Assembly (NCBI GenBank): GCA_016742175.1
Contig: JACVCH010000003.1
Location: 248,001-312,000 of the forward strand
Origin: Rhizobiaceae bacterium
Lineage (GTDB): Bacteria > Pseudomonadota > Alphaproteobacteria > Rhizobiales > Rhizobiaceae
Direction of reading: 5' to 3'
DNA: 64,000 bases
In this document: positions 19,338-30,360 of the stretch, piece by piece
How the letters are laid out: each line of letters starts with the position of its first letter
Numbering within the stretch: the stretch's first letter is position 1
Program-made: the position numbers and the translations under genes
The notes under the pieces: model-generated
What the model was told of the DNA's origin: nothing
The model's database searches: none
Seen by the model: only the letters and a program-made list of their open reading frames with translations

Positions 19338-19351
19338 GAATCACGTGATTC
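19338..19351. promoter_or_regulatory. Perfect 14-bp palindrome, possible operator
   Basis: GAATCACGTGATTC is a perfect palindrome in the spacer between phaC and the M15-like lipoprotein gene. A TTGACA hexamer follows at 19358-19363, although I find no good -10 at the right distance. It looks like a binding site for a dimeric regulator, but none is identified. Confidence 0.4.
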
Positions 19352-19498
19352 GCGAGCTTGACAGGACACACCCGATGCGCCGGTCAGGTGTTGTGCTCGA
19401 CAGTCAATTCCGATAGGTCTCGACCCGGCCGACTGCTTCGCGATCGCTCGTGTCGATGCGACTGCCGGCCCGAACGGGACGCATCAAGGGGACGCGCA

Positions 19499-20704
19499 TT
19501 GTCTGGAGAAGGTTCGCGCCGCAATAGCGCCCTCAATCGTGCTGTGCTTGCGGCCCTGACCGCGACCCTCCTCGCCTCCTGCTCGGCGACGTCCGACACC
19601 GACATGGCGATGTTCGGCTTCAATCCTCAATATGGCGCGACCGGCGTTGCGATGCCGCAAGCCGCCCAGCCTGCCCAAGTGGCTGAGACCGCCGCCGCGG
19701 AGGGCGAAGCTGTCGCCGCCGAGGGCGCGGCTCCCGCTGCCCCGGCATTCGCGTTCGACGAAACCGATCCGAGCCTGCCCGAACAGGTGGCTTCCGTCCC
19801 GACCATGACCAATCGCGAGACTGCGCCGAGCGCCGATCCGGCTGCGCCCGCCGCGGAAGGCGAAGCGCAGGTGCCTCTCGCGCCAGCCGCGACAGATGCA
19901 ACGGCCGTGGCCGAACCTGCGACGGCGGCCGAGCCGCAGGTCGCCGCCCAGCCGGCGCCGCCCGAAGCGCCCGAACCGCAGAAGCGCGGCTTCCTGTCGG
20001 CCTTCTTCTCGCAACAGCCCGCCAGCGTGGCCCCCTCGCCGATCGTGCCGCAGGAATCGCAGGCCGCACCTGCCGAACAGGTTGCGGCGGCGCCGGTGAC
20101 CGAGGCGGCGAAGCCGATCGTCGACCTTCAGGCGAACCGCGCGCCGATGTCGGCCGCCGCCACGCAGCCGCGGCCGGTGATGATCAGCACCGCTTCGATC
20201 AGCGACAACGCGCTGCCCGGCGTGCGCGACAATGCGAACCTCTTCGAAATCAGCCGCCGCAACGGCGTCGACGACGACGTCAGCGACATCGATCTCAACG
20301 AGGATGGCGGCATCTACCAGGTCGCCTATGCGCCCGGCCTCGCCCGTCTCGCGCCGAACGGTCTTTTGAAGCAGCATGACGACGTCGACGTCTCGTGCCT
20401 CAGGCCCTCGCTGGTGCGCGTCCTGAAATCGATCGAAGGCCGGTTCGGCCAGAAGGTGGTCATCACGTCCGGCTTCCGCAGCGCCGAACGCAACCGCCGC
20501 GCCCGCGGCGCGCGCAATTCGCTGCACATGGCCTGCGCGGCCGCCGACATCCAGGTCGCCGGTGTCAGCAAGTGGACGCTGGCCGAATATGTGCGCTCGA
20601 TGCCCGGCCGCGGCGGCGTCGGCACCTATTGCCACACCGAATCCGTGCACGTCGATGTCGGGCCAGAGCGCGACTGGAACTGGCGCTGCCGCCGCCGAAG
20701 CTAA
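19499..20704 (+). CDS. Lipoprotein with C-terminal M15/DUF882-like peptidase domain
   Basis: 401 residues from a TTG start at 19499, which has AAGGGG eight bases upstream and yields a lipoprotein signal (LLASC, lipid Cys28). The frame extends upstream but without a leader-like sequence. The middle ~200 residues are Ala/Pro/Glu-rich and low complexity. The last ~110 form a D-Ala-D-Ala peptidase-like domain with zinc-type motifs: ITSGFRS, NSLHMACAAAD (His and Asp) and ESVHVDVG (His). YcbK-like proteins act on peptidoglycan; hydrolase activity is plausible, but a structural role cannot be excluded. Confidence 0.8.
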   Translation: MSGEGSRRNSALNRAVLAALTATLLASCSATSDTDMAMFGFNPQYGATGVAMPQAAQPAQVAETAAAEGEAVAAEGAAPAAPAFAFDETDPSLPEQVASVPTMTNRETAPSADPAAPAAEGEAQVPLAPAATDATAVAEPATAAEPQVAAQPAPPEAPEPQKRGFLSAFFSQQPASVAPSPIVPQESQAAPAEQVAAAPVTEAAKPIVDLQANRAPMSAAATQPRPVMISTASISDNALPGVRDNANLFEISRRNGVDDDVSDIDLNEDGGIYQVAYAPGLARLAPNGLLKQHDDVDVSCLRPSLVRVLKSIEGRFGQKVVITSGFRSAERNRRARGARNSLHMACAAADIQVAGVSKWTLAEYVRSMPGRGGVGTYCHTESVHVDVGPERDWNWRCRRRS

Positions 20705-20772
20705 GTTGCCGCCCGCGACGTTGCGTAACGCCCGTTTCGGCGGAAAAAGTTGGAAAATCGAGCCCGGCCGGG

Positions 20773-20801
20773 TTGTGCGTTCCAGCGAAGCTTACTATAA
20801 A
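20773..20801 (+). promoter_or_regulatory. Sigma-70-type promoter of tRNA-Glu
   Basis: TTGTGC (20773-20778) and TATAAA (20796-20801) are separated by exactly 17 bases. The expected start point lies about 8 bases before the mature tRNA-Glu 5' end. Confidence 0.65.
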
Positions 20802-20815
20802 CCGCCTCGTTGTAC

Positions 20816-20890
20816 GCGCCCATCGTCTAGCGGTTAGGACGGCGCCCTTTCACGGCGCAAACAGGGGTTCGATTCCCCTTGGGCGTACCA
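20816..20890 (+). tRNA. tRNA-Glu (TTC)
   Basis: A 75-base cloverleaf with encoded CCA. The acceptor stem GCGCCCA pairs with TGGGCGT (G-U at the first pair), the anticodon TTC is at 20849-20851, and the T-arm contains GGTTCGATTCC. No repeat or integrase is associated with it in this window. Confidence 0.97.
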
Positions 20891-20900
20891 CACCCCCTTC

Positions 20901-22037
20901 TCATTTGCGAAGTACGGCGCGTTCGGGCGACATCGATTGAAGGTCGACGCCCTGGTCCATGATTGCGCGGACCGGCGCGGTGCCGAGCACGAGGGCGGCA
21001 GAGAGTTTCGCCAGCGCCGGCGCGGTCTGGATGCCGTAGCCGCCCTGCCCTGCCAGCCAGAAGAAGCTGCGGTCGGCGTCGCCCCAACCGACGACCGGGT
21101 TCTTGTCGGCAGCGAAGGTGCGCAGGCCCGCCCATTTGTTCTCGATCCGGCGCACCTCGATCTCAAGCGCGGTCTCGATGCGGTCGACTGCGACGGCGAC
21201 GTCGTATTCGTCCGGCTGCGCGTCGCAGGGCTCCGATGGGGTTTCATCGGCGGGCGAGATCAGGAGCCGCCCGGCGTCGGGTTTGGCGTAGAACTCCTCG
21301 TCGATGTCGATGACCATCGGCCAGTGATGCGCACTAGTCCCATCCGGCAGCGCGATGATCGCCGCCGTGCGGCGCTTGGGCACCAGTCCGACCGACGCGA
21401 TGCCTGCCATTTCGGCGACCGCATCGCCCCATGCGCCGGCGGCGTTGACGATGGTGGCGGCCTCGAATGTCCGGGAACCTGCCGCGATCGTCCAGCCTCC
21501 GTTGCCACGCCGGATCGCGTCGACGCCGGCATTAGCGACGAAGGTGCCGCCGCGGGTGCGGAACTGGCGAAGATAGCCCTGGTGAAGCGCGTGGACGTCG
21601 ATGTCCTGCGCGAAATGCTCGAAGATGGCGGCCGCGACATGCCCGCTCCTGAGGAGGGGCACGAGTGCGCGCGCGGCGGAGCCGTCGAGGCGCTCGACCC
21701 CCGCTGCGCCGGCAAGCTCACGCTGGAGTGTGTCGAGGCTTTCCAACTGGTCACTGCGCGCGATCATCAATGCACCGCGCGGCGTCAGCAGCGGGCGGTC
21801 GAAGCCCGGCGGCGGGTTGTTGTAGAAGGGCTCGGACGCGCGCGACAGCGCGCGTATGACGCTCGGGCCGTAGGTGGTGGAGAACAGCGCGGCCGAACGA
21901 CCGGTCGTGTGATAGCCCGGCTGGCTTTCGCGCTCGACGAGAAGGACGCGCGCCCTGTCGGCCAGTTCCGCCGCCACGGATGCGCCGGCGATGCCCGCTC
22001 CGATGACGCAGATGTCGAAAGTGGTGTATTCGGCCAT
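20901..22037 (-). CDS. FAD-dependent oxidoreductase (DAO/DadA family)
   Basis: 378 residues. The N-terminal FAD Rossmann motif GAGIAGAS (residues ~13-20) and the DAO-family phrase HTTGRSAALFS are seen. Related enzymes oxidise D-amino acids, glycine or other secondary amines. An AAAGGAGC ribosome site precedes the ATG at 22037; the longer frame starting at 22079 would add 14 residues with no support. It stands alone, convergent with tRNA-Glu and divergent from map. The substrate is unknown. Confidence 0.88.
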   Translation of the reverse strand: MAEYTTFDICVIGAGIAGASVAAELADRARVLLVERESQPGYHTTGRSAALFSTTYGPSVIRALSRASEPFYNNPPPGFDRPLLTPRGALMIARSDQLESLDTLQRELAGAAGVERLDGSAARALVPLLRSGHVAAAIFEHFAQDIDVHALHQGYLRQFRTRGGTFVANAGVDAIRRGNGGWTIAAGSRTFEAATIVNAAGAWGDAVAEMAGIASVGLVPKRRTAAIIALPDGTSAHHWPMVIDIDEEFYAKPDAGRLLISPADETPSEPCDAQPDEYDVAVAVDRIETALEIEVRRIENKWAGLRTFAADKNPVVGWGDADRSFFWLAGQGGYGIQTAPALAKLSAALVLGTAPVRAIMDQGVDLQSMSPERAVLRK

Positions 22038-22191
22038 GCCATGCTCCTTTCCGACCGGCTTAGCCGCAACGGCTCGCAAAGCTAGCGCCAGACCACTGAT
22101 CTTGACGCGCCAAGGGGTTGAATGCCGCCCCGCTTGATGCCAAGTCTGTCCTCATCCGAATTTCGACGACAAGCCCGCGGGTAAACGGCAA

Positions 22192-23016
22192 ATGGTCACC
22201 TATCTCGACGCGGAGACGGCCCCTCTGCGCAACACCGGCCAGATCCGGCTCTACAATGAAGACGGCTTTGCCGGCATGCGCAAGGCTTGCCAGCTCACGG
22301 CGCGTTGCCTCGACGAACTGGCCTCGATGGTCGAGCCGGGCGTGACGACCGAGACGATCGACCGCTTCGTGTTCGAATTCGGCATGGATCACGGCGCGCT
22401 GCCGGCAACGCTCAACTATCGCGGTTACACAAAGGCCTCCTGCACCTCGATCAACCACGTCGTCTGCCACGGCATTCCCGACGCAAAGCCGCTGCGCGAC
22501 GGCGACATCGTCAATATCGACGTGACCTACATCCTCGACGGCTGGCACGGCGATTCGAGCCGGATGTATCCGGTGGGCCAGTTGAAGCGCGCGGCCGAGC
22601 GCCTGCTCGAGGTCACGCATGAATGCCTGATGCGCGGCATCGCGGCTGTGAAACCCGGTGCGCGCACCGGCGCGATCGGCGCGGCCATCCAGTCCTTTGC
22701 CGAAGCGGAGCGCTGCTCGGTGGTGCGCGACTTCTGCGGCCACGGCGTCGGCCGGCTCTTCCACGACGCGCCGAACATCCTGCATTACGGCAGCGCCAAC
22801 GAGGGCGTGGAGATGCGCGAGGGCATGATCTTCACCATCGAGCCGATGATCAATCTCGGCCGCCCGCATGTGAAGGTGCTGTCCGACGGCTGGACGGCGG
22901 TGACCCGCGACCGGTCGCTCTCGGCGCAGTACGAACACACGGTCGGCGTGACGAAGGACGGCTGCGAGGTCTTCTCGCTCTCGCCGGGCGGCCTTGACCG
23001 TCCCGGCCTGAGCTGA
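22192..23016 (+). CDS. map: Type I methionine aminopeptidase
   Basis: 274 residues. It removes N-terminal Met from nascent proteins. The pita-bread fold metal ligands are visible in order: Asp in [18 protein letters not shown] (two Asp), His in [10 protein letters not shown], Glu in TIEPMIN, and the final Glu in AQYEHTV. radC starts ten bases downstream on the same strand, suggesting cotranscription. Confidence 0.96.
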   Translation: MVTYLDAETAPLRNTGQIRLYNEDGFAGMRKACQLTARCLDELASMVEPGVTTETIDRFVFEFGMDHGALPATLNYRGYTKASCTSINHVVCHGIPDAKPLRDGDIVNIDVTYILDGWHGDSSRMYPVGQLKRAAERLLEVTHECLMRGIAAVKPGARTGAIGAAIQSFAEAERCSVVRDFCGHGVGRLFHDAPNILHYGSANEGVEMREGMIFTIEPMINLGRPHVKVLSDGWTAVTRDRSLSAQYEHTVGVTKDGCEVFSLSPGGLDRPGLS

Positions 23017-23026
23017 GGACCGGCGC

Positions 23027-23815
23027 ATGAGCGACGCGGACGGCGAAGACGAGCGTGGATTCTTCGCCGAACGGCCGATGGCAGGCGCCATCGACGGCGT
23101 CCCGATCCCGCCGCTGCCCGAGGCTGCCCGCAAGAAGGCCGAGAAGCCGCATTATCACGGCCACCGCGACCGGCTGCGCGCACGTTTCGAACAGGGCGGC
23201 GCGGCAGGGCTCGCCGACTACGAACTCCTCGAACTCCTGCTGTTCCGCTCCATTCCCCGCGCCGACACAAAGGGCACGGCCAAGGCGCTGATCGCGCGCT
23301 TCGGCTCCTTCGCGGAGGTGCTGGGCGCCGACGCGGCCCTGCTGGCCGAGGTCAAGGGGGTCGGCGCATCGACCGCGCTCGACCTGAAGCTCGTCGCGGC
23401 CGCCGGCGGGCTCTTCGCCAAGGGCCAGGTCGGCAAGCGCGAAGTTCTGGGCTCGTGGAACCAGGTCATCGACTATTGCCGCGCGGCGATGGCCTTCGAG
23501 ACGCGCGAGCAGTTCCGGCTGCTCTTCCTCGACAAGAAGAACGTGCTGATCGCCGACGAGGTGCAGCAGACCGGCACGATCGACCACACGCCGGTCTATC
23601 CACGCGAGGTGGTGAAGCGCGCGCTCGAACTCTCCGCGACGGCGATCATCCTCGTCCACAACCATCCGTCGGGCGATCCGACGCCGTCCCGCGCGGATAT
23701 CGAGATGACGAAGACCATCGCCGATGCGGCGAAGCCCCTCGGCGTCACCGTGCATGATCACATCATCATCGGCCGCAACGGGCACACGAGCATGAAGAGC
23801 CTCAGGCTTTTCTAG
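23027..23815 (+). CDS. radC: RadC family protein (JAB/MPN domain)
   Basis: 262 residues. An N-terminal helix-hairpin-helix region ([17 protein letters not shown]) is followed by the JAMM metalloprotease-like motif with [14 protein letters not shown]. The family is named for a proposed DNA-repair role that remains unproven; chromosomal copies next to map are common in Rhizobiales. The N-terminal ~45 residues are charged and probably disordered. Confidence 0.94.
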   Translation: MSDADGEDERGFFAERPMAGAIDGVPIPPLPEAARKKAEKPHYHGHRDRLRARFEQGGAAGLADYELLELLLFRSIPRADTKGTAKALIARFGSFAEVLGADAALLAEVKGVGASTALDLKLVAAAGGLFAKGQVGKREVLGSWNQVIDYCRAAMAFETREQFRLLFLDKKNVLIADEVQQTGTIDHTPVYPREVVKRALELSATAIILVHNHPSGDPTPSRADIEMTKTIADAAKPLGVTVHDHIIIGRNGHTSMKSLRLF

Positions 23816-23907
23816 CAGCCCGTTTGGTTTCGGTTCAGCGCGGGTTCAAAGCGGGTTCAACCGCCGCGCGCTAATGGCTTGGCTTTCCGAACCGGAACGT
23901 GCAAGCC

Positions 23908-24258
23908 ATGACCTTCGCATATCTGATGCCCATCGGCCTCCTCGCCATCTCCAACGTCTTCATGACGTTCGCCTGGTACGGCCACCTGAAATATCCCGGA
24001 AAGCCCCTGCTCATCGTCATCGGCGTGAGCTGGCTGATCGCGCTCGCCGAATATTGCTTCGCCGTGCCGGCCAACCGCTACGGGCATGCGGTCTATTCGG
24101 CCGCCGAACTGAAGACCATCCAGGAAGTGCTGACGCTGACCGTCTTCGCGGTCTTCTCCGTCTTCTATCTCGGCGAACAGCTCACCCTCAATCACGTCGT
24201 CGGCTTCGCGCTCATCTGTGCCGGCGCCTTCTTCATCTTCAAGGGACCGATCGGCTAG
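23908..24258 (+). CDS. DUF486 family small membrane protein
   Basis: 116 residues, four predicted membrane helices, resembling a half-size DMT transporter. The family phrase SNVFMTFAWYGHLKY is clear. An in-frame GTG lies three codons upstream of the ATG at 23908; I chose the ATG because it directly starts the first membrane helix. Function unknown. The MFS gene follows 28 bases downstream. Confidence 0.85.
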   Translation: MTFAYLMPIGLLAISNVFMTFAWYGHLKYPGKPLLIVIGVSWLIALAEYCFAVPANRYGHAVYSAAELKTIQEVLTLTVFAVFSVFYLGEQLTLNHVVGFALICAGAFFIFKGPIG

Positions 24259-24286
24259 GACGCCGCGCGGTCGAAGGGACATATCC

Positions 24287-25504
24287 ATGCAAAACCCCTC
24301 GCAACGCTCGATCCGGGCGCTCAGCGCCATGAACTTTTCGCTCGCCGACGTCCGCGACGGGCTCGGGCCGTTTCTCGGCGTGTTCCTCATCGGCCATGGC
24401 TGGGCGGCCGACGAGATCGGCTATGTCATGACGCTCGGCGGCCTCGCTGGCATGCTGGCGACGACGCCGCTCGGCGCACTCGTCGACGCGACGCGCTTCA
24501 AGCGCACCATCATCGCAGCCGCCGCCGGCCTGATCATCGTGGGAACGCTGGCCCTGCTCATCAGTACCGATTTTTGGGTCGTCGCCGGCTCGCAGATCGG
24601 CACCAGCGTGTTCGCGGCGATCATCGCGCCGGCCATCGCCGGCCTGACGCTGGGCCTGGTCGGCCAGACGGGCCTTGCCCGCCAGCTCGGCCGCAACCAG
24701 GCCTGGAACCATGGCGGGAACGTCTGCGCGGCGATCCTCGCCGGCGCGTTCGGTTATGTGTTCGGCCTGATCGCGGTGTTCGTCCTGATGATCATCCTGG
24801 CGATCGGCTCGATCGTCAGCGTCTACATGATCCGCCCGTCCGAGATCGATCACGACGTCGCGCGCGGGCTGGAGCCATCCGCGCAGCACCACAGCCGCGA
24901 ACCATCGAGCATCAGGCTGCTGCTCAAGTCCCGCGCGCTGGTGGTGTTCGGCGTCACGATCTTCCTCTTCCACTTCGGCAATGCGGCGATGCTGCCGCTC
25001 CTGTCGCAATCCGTCGTCTCGCGCGGGCTTGCAGACCCCAGCGCCTACACGTCGGCGACCATCATCATCGCGCAGGGAACGATGATCCCGATGGCGCTCC
25101 TCGCCGCGTGGGTCGCGCAGAGGCGCGGCTTCGGCATCGTCGTCATGGTGGCGCTGATCGCGCTGCCCATTCGCGGCCTCATCGCCGGATACTGGGACAA
25201 TCCGTGGGCGCTGGTTCCCGTCCAGATGCTGGACGGCGTCGGCGCCGGCCTCCTCGGCGTCGCGACGCCCGGCATGGTCGCGCGCATCCTGCGCGGCACT
25301 GGCCACGTCAATCTCGGCATCGGCGGCGTTATGACCATGCACAATGTCGGCTCGGCCTTGAGCCCCGCGCTGGGAGGCTACGTCGCCGCGCATTACGGCT
25401 ATGCGAACGCATTCCTGGTGCTCGCGGCGGTGGCGACGGTGGCGCTGATCTTCTGGGCGCTCGGCTCGCGCATGGAAGGCCGCGCCTACGCCGCGACCGC
25501 ATAG
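24287..25504 (+). CDS. MFS transporter
   Basis: 405 residues with about 12 hydrophobic segments in two halves around a central polar loop (residues ~185-215, EIDHDVARGLEP...HHSREPSS). The motif between helices 2 and 3 reads GALVDATRFKR, close to the MFS motif A. The start MQNPSQRS follows a GAAGGGAC site. It ends at a strong bidirectional terminator. The substrate cannot be predicted. Confidence 0.88.
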   Translation: MQNPSQRSIRALSAMNFSLADVRDGLGPFLGVFLIGHGWAADEIGYVMTLGGLAGMLATTPLGALVDATRFKRTIIAAAAGLIIVGTLALLISTDFWVVAGSQIGTSVFAAIIAPAIAGLTLGLVGQTGLARQLGRNQAWNHGGNVCAAILAGAFGYVFGLIAVFVLMIILAIGSIVSVYMIRPSEIDHDVARGLEPSAQHHSREPSSIRLLLKSRALVVFGVTIFLFHFGNAAMLPLLSQSVVSRGLADPSAYTSATIIIAQGTMIPMALLAAWVAQRRGFGIVVMVALIALPIRGLIAGYWDNPWALVPVQMLDGVGAGLLGVATPGMVARILRGTGHVNLGIGGVMTMHNVGSALSPALGGYVAAHYGYANAFLVLAAVATVALIFWALGSRMEGRAYAATA

Positions 25505-25523
25505 GCGACGATGACCGGAACGC

Positions 25524-25555
25524 AAAAACCCCGCCGATCGCTCGGCGGGGTTTTT
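25524..25555. terminator. Bidirectional Rho-independent terminator
   Basis: AAAAACCCCGCCGA - TCGC - TCGGCGGGGTTTTT forms a perfect GC-rich stem with an A-run before and a T-run after it. It separates the convergent MFS gene and the ribosomal superoperon that ends with rplQ, and can serve both. Confidence 0.92.
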
Positions 25556-25583
25556 CGCATGCGTTCGACCCGAGGGTCGTGTC

Positions 25584-26015
25584 TTATGCGGCTTCGCTCT
25601 CGCGGTTGGCCTCTTCGGCCTCGACGCGGGCGCGGTCGGCGGCGCCCTTGGCGTCGACGTCGCGGTCGACGAACTCGATGACGGCCATGGCGGCGTTGTC
25701 GCCGTGGCGGAAGCCGGCCTTCATGATGCGCAGGTAGCCGCCGTGACGGTCGGCATAGCGCGGCGCGATGTCGTCGAAGAGACGCTTGGCCGCAGCTTCC
25801 GAACGGGTCGACGAGATGACCTGACGACGGGCGTGCAGGTCCCCACGCTTGCCGAGCGTGACGAGCTTTTCCACGATCGGGCGAAGTTCCTTCGCCTTCG
25901 GCAGGGTCGTCACGATCTGCTCGTGCTCGATGAGGGACGCAGCCATGTTGGCGAACATGGCCTTGCGGTGGCTGGCGGTACGGTTCAGCTTACGGCCGGA
26001 ATTTCCGTGGCGCAT
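25584..26015 (-). CDS. rplQ: 50S ribosomal protein L17
   Basis: 143 residues. The N-terminal [20 protein letters not shown] is the L17 signature. The C-terminal tail ([14 protein letters not shown]) is an acidic extension beyond the ~117-residue core, as seen in related alphaproteobacteria. It is the last gene of the minus-strand superoperon, 38 bases after rpoA. Confidence 0.98.
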   Translation of the reverse strand: MRHGNSGRKLNRTASHRKAMFANMAASLIEHEQIVTTLPKAKELRPIVEKLVTLGKRGDLHARRQVISSTRSEAAAKRLFDDIAPRYADRHGGYLRIMKAGFRHGDNAAMAVIEFVDRDVDAKGAADRARVEAEEANRESEAA

Positions 26016-26053
26016 GAGCTTGCTCCTTCACATTTGATGCGAGGCACAAAGCC

Positions 26054-27064
26054 TCAATACTGATCTTCGTAGCGCTTGGCGAGATCGTCGATGTTCTCCG
26101 GCGGCCAGTCGGCCACTTCCATGCCCAGATGGAGACCCATCGAGGCGAGAACTTCCTTGATCTCGTTCAACGACTTGCGTCCGAAATTCGGCGTGCGGAG
26201 CATTTCCGCCTCCGTCTTCTGGATCAGGTCGCCGATATAGACGATGTTGTCGTTCTTCAGGCAGTTGGCCGAGCGGACCGAAAGCTCCAACTCGTCGACC
26301 TTCTTCAGGAGCGCCGGGTTGAAGGCGAGCTCGGTGACCTGCTCCGAAGCGACTTCCTTCTGCGGCTCCTCGAAATTGACGAAGAGGCCGAGCTGGTCCT
26401 GCAGGATGCGCGCAGCGAAAGCCACCGCGTCCTCGCCGGAGATCGAACCGTCCGTCTCGAGCTGCATGGTGAGCTTGTCATAATCGAGAACCTGGCCCTC
26501 GCGGGTGTTCTCGACCTTGTACGACACCTTGCGGACCGGCGAGTAGAGGCTGTCGACCGGGATGAGCCCGATCGGCGCGTCTTCGGCGCGGTTGCGCTCG
26601 GCAGGCACGTAGCCCTTGCCCGCGTCGACCGTGAACTCCATGCGGATCTCCGCGCCCTCGTCGAGCGTGCAGATCACGTGGTCGGGGTTCAGGATCTCGA
26701 CATCGCCCACGGTCTGGATGTCGCCGGCAACGACGACGCCCGGACCCTGCTTGCGCACGACCATGCGCTTGGGGCCCTCGCCTTCCATGCGGATGGCGAT
26801 TTCCTTGATGTTGAGAACGATATCGGTCACGTCCTCGCGAACGCCCGCGATCGACGAGAATTCATGCAGCACGCCGTCGATCTGGACGGCCGTGACGGCC
26901 GCACCGCGCAGCGACGACAGAAGCACGCGGCGAAGCGCGTTGCCGAGCGTCAGGCCGAAACCACGCTCCAACGGCTCGGCGACGAGCGTGGTCATGGTGC
27001 GGCCCTTGGACTTGAACTCGACCTTGTTCGGCTTGATGAGTTCCTGCCAGTTTTTCTGGATCAT
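26054..27064 (-). CDS. rpoA: RNA polymerase subunit alpha
   Basis: 336 residues. The N-terminal assembly domain contains [22 protein letters not shown]-type sequence, and the C-terminal domain (from about residue 245) shows [14 protein letters not shown] and [14 protein letters not shown], which contact UP elements and activators. The ATG at 27064 ([10 protein letters not shown]) is the family start; the frame stays open ten codons further without support. It sits between rpsK and rplQ as in most bacteria. Confidence 0.98.
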   Translation of the reverse strand: MIQKNWQELIKPNKVEFKSKGRTMTTLVAEPLERGFGLTLGNALRRVLLSSLRGAAVTAVQIDGVLHEFSSIAGVREDVTDIVLNIKEIAIRMEGEGPKRMVVRKQGPGVVVAGDIQTVGDVEILNPDHVICTLDEGAEIRMEFTVDAGKGYVPAERNRAEDAPIGLIPVDSLYSPVRKVSYKVENTREGQVLDYDKLTMQLETDGSISGEDAVAFAARILQDQLGLFVNFEEPQKEVASEQVTELAFNPALLKKVDELELSVRSANCLKNDNIVYIGDLIQKTEAEMLRTPNFGRKSLNEIKEVLASMGLHLGMEVADWPPENIDDLAKRYEDQY

Positions 27065-27127
27065 TCCGGTTTCCTTCCGTTTCCCCGCCACCATCCAATC
27101 GTGACGGGCAATCTGGAAAACGCAGAG

Positions 27128-27147
27128 GAGCGCCGCGAACGGCGCTC
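27128..27147 (-). terminator. Hairpin between rpsK and rpoA
   Basis: GAGCGCCG and CGGCGCTC arms with a four-base loop; on the transcribed strand TTTT follows seven bases later. The position just before rpoA suggests a partial terminator or processing site rather than a full stop. Confidence 0.4.
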
Positions 27148-27163
27148 ATGCGATGATGACGAA

Positions 27164-27553
27164 CTAGACGCGGCGCTTCTTGCGCGGGCGGCAGCCATTG
27201 TGCGGGATCGGCGTCACGTCGCGGATCGACGTGATCATGAAGCCCGCGGCCTGCAGCGCGCGAAGGGCCGATTCACGACCCGAACCGGGTCCGCAGACCT
27301 CGACCTCGAGCGTGCGCATGCCGTGTTCCTGCGCCTTCTTGGCGCAATCTTCGGCGGCGACCTGCGCGGCGAACGGGGTCGACTTCCGCGAGCCCTTGAA
27401 GCCCTGGGCACCTGCCGACGACCAGGCAATCGCATTGCCCTGCGCGTCGGTGATGGTGATCATGGTGTTGTTGAAGGTCGAGTTGACGTGCGCAATGCCC
27501 GTCGAGATGTTCTTGCGTTCGCGACGGCGGACGCGTGCGGCTTCCTTGGCCAT
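27164..27553 (-). CDS. rpsK: 30S ribosomal protein S11
   Basis: 129 residues, full length. The phrases [32 protein letters not shown] and [13 protein letters not shown] are diagnostic of S11, a platform protein near the mRNA exit. A long inverted repeat separates it from rpsM. Confidence 0.98.
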   Translation of the reverse strand: MAKEAARVRRRERKNISTGIAHVNSTFNNTMITITDAQGNAIAWSSAGAQGFKGSRKSTPFAAQVAAEDCAKKAQEHGMRTLEVEVCGPGSGRESALRALQAAGFMITSIRDVTPIPHNGCRPRKKRRV

Positions 27554-27610
27554 GGTCTTCCTTTCAATGATCTCTTCGCCGCCGTAATGCCAGCGGCTCC
27601 ACCTTGGAAG

Positions 27611-27705
27611 AGAGGGGAGTAAGGGAATAAGGGAGTAGGGCAGTAGGGGAAAAATCCCGCTGTGCTGCTACCTACTCCCCTACTCCCCTACTGCCCTACT
27701 CCCCT
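27611..27705. repeat. Inverted array of degenerate GGGAGTA heptamers
   Basis: The left arm (27611-27650) is built of GGGAGTA / GGGAATA / GGGCAGTA units; the right arm (27670-27705) is the reverse complement type, TACTCCCC / TACTGCCC. About 20 bases separate the arms, so the RNA between rpsM and rpsK can fold into a long stem. The tract stands out from the surrounding coding sequence. Confidence 0.75.
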
Positions 27706-27708
27706 AAA

Positions 27709-28077
27709 TTACTTCTTCTTACCAGCGATCGCCTTCGCCGGGCCCTTGCGGGTGCGGGCGTTGGTGTGCGTGCGCTGGCCGCGAACCGGCAGCGAGCGAC
27801 GGTGACGCAGGCCGCGGTAGCAGCCGAGGTCCATCAGACGCTTGATGTTCATCGAGACTTCGCGGCGCAGGTCGCCTTCGACCTTGTAGTCTCGGTCGAT
27901 CGTCTCGCGGATCTGCAGCACTTCGGCGTCGGTCAACTGGTTGACGCGGCGGTCGGTCGGGATGCCGACCTTCTCGACGATCTCGGACGCGAACTTCGCG
28001 CCGATGCCGTGGATGTACTGCAGCGCAATGACGACGCGCTTGTTGGTCGGAATGTTGACGCCAGCTATACGGGCCAT
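27709..28077 (-). CDS. rpsM: 30S ribosomal protein S13
   Basis: 122 residues from the ATG at 28077 ([10 protein letters not shown]). The H2TH region and the C-terminal [20 protein letters not shown] tail that reaches toward the decoding site are present. The frame is open upstream, but the extra 43 residues do not belong to the family. adk lies 187 bases upstream. Confidence 0.98.
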   Translation of the reverse strand: MARIAGVNIPTNKRVVIALQYIHGIGAKFASEIVEKVGIPTDRRVNQLTDAEVLQIRETIDRDYKVEGDLRREVSMNIKRLMDLGCYRGLRHRRSLPVRGQRTHTNARTRKGPAKAIAGKKK

Positions 28078-28264
28078 CTTCTTCTCCATCTGGTGTCGGC
28101 TTGGCCGACGTTTCTGGTTATGCCCGCGTCCGGTGGAGGCCGGCCCATGCGGGTGTTTTCCTGCGCCATGAGGGGCGCCAGCACGAAAGCAGCGCGCCCC
28201 GTTCACGAATTGGGAGACGCGCCGCTATAGTGCAACTCGGCCGGCGGGTCAACCCCGCCCGAAC

Positions 28265-28848
28265 TCAGCTCGCCTTGGCGAGAATGTCCTCGATCTGGCC
28301 GGTGACGGTATCCATGTTCTGCATGCCGTCGACGGTGACCAGTTCGCCCGTCCGGCTGTAATGCGCCGACAGCGGCGCCGTCTTCTGGCGGTACTCGTCG
28401 AGACGCTTGGCGAAGGATTCGGGATTGTCGTCGGCGCGAACCGTGCCGCCGGCAGCGATCGTGTCGGCGACGCGCTTCTTCATGCGCTCGACGAGCGCGG
28501 CCTCGTCGACCTTGAGCTCGATGACCGCATCGAGCTTCTGGCCCTTCTGCGCCAGCATCTCGGTCAGCGCCTCGGCCTGCGCGACAGTGCGCGGGAAGCC
28601 GTCGAGGATGAAGCCCTTGCGGCAATCCGGCTCGTCGATCCGGTCGGAGACGATCTGGTTGACGACGGCGTCGGAGACGAGCCCGCCCGAATCCATGATA
28701 GCCTTCGCCCGCTTGCCGATCTCGGTGCCGTTGGCGACGGCGGCACGCAGCATGTCCCCCGTGGAAAGCTGCGGTATGCCGTGACGCTCGACCAGTCGCT
28801 GCGCCTGCGTTCCCTTGCCCGCCCCGGGCGGTCCAAGCAGTATCAGTC

Positions 28849-28852
<4 letters not shown>
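28265..28852 (-). CDS. adk: Adenylate kinase
   Basis: 195 residues, the short-LID type: the extended, often zinc-binding LID insert is absent. The P-loop [10 protein letters not shown] is at residues 7-16 and DGFPRT marks the NMP-binding region. The ATG overlaps the secY stop by four bases (ATGA), so it is translationally coupled to secY. Confidence 0.97.
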
Positions 28853-30189
<1,337 letters not shown>

Positions 30190-30311
30190 TAGTCTCTCCG
30201 AACGCAGGCGGATCAGCCGAGGAAAAGCCGGCGCGCGGAAAACCTGTCACGCACAGTCCGTCGGTTCAAGCCGTGGAAGGCACGACATAAGGCCACGCCC
30301 GACAATATGCA

Positions 30312-30335
30312 AGCGGCGGCTCGAAGGCCGCCGCT
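30312..30335 (-). promoter_or_regulatory. Perfect hairpin between rplO and secY
   Basis: AGCGGCGGC and GCCGCCGCT are perfect 9-base arms around a six-base loop. No T-run follows on the transcribed strand, so it is more likely an RNA processing or stability element than a terminator. Confidence 0.4.
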
Positions 30336-30360
30336 AGGGTATTTCAGTTGAGCGCCGGGA

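Noticed and set aside
27611-27705. CRISPR-like array
   Set aside because: Units are 7-8 bases, degenerate and mirrored, with no unique spacers and no cas genes.
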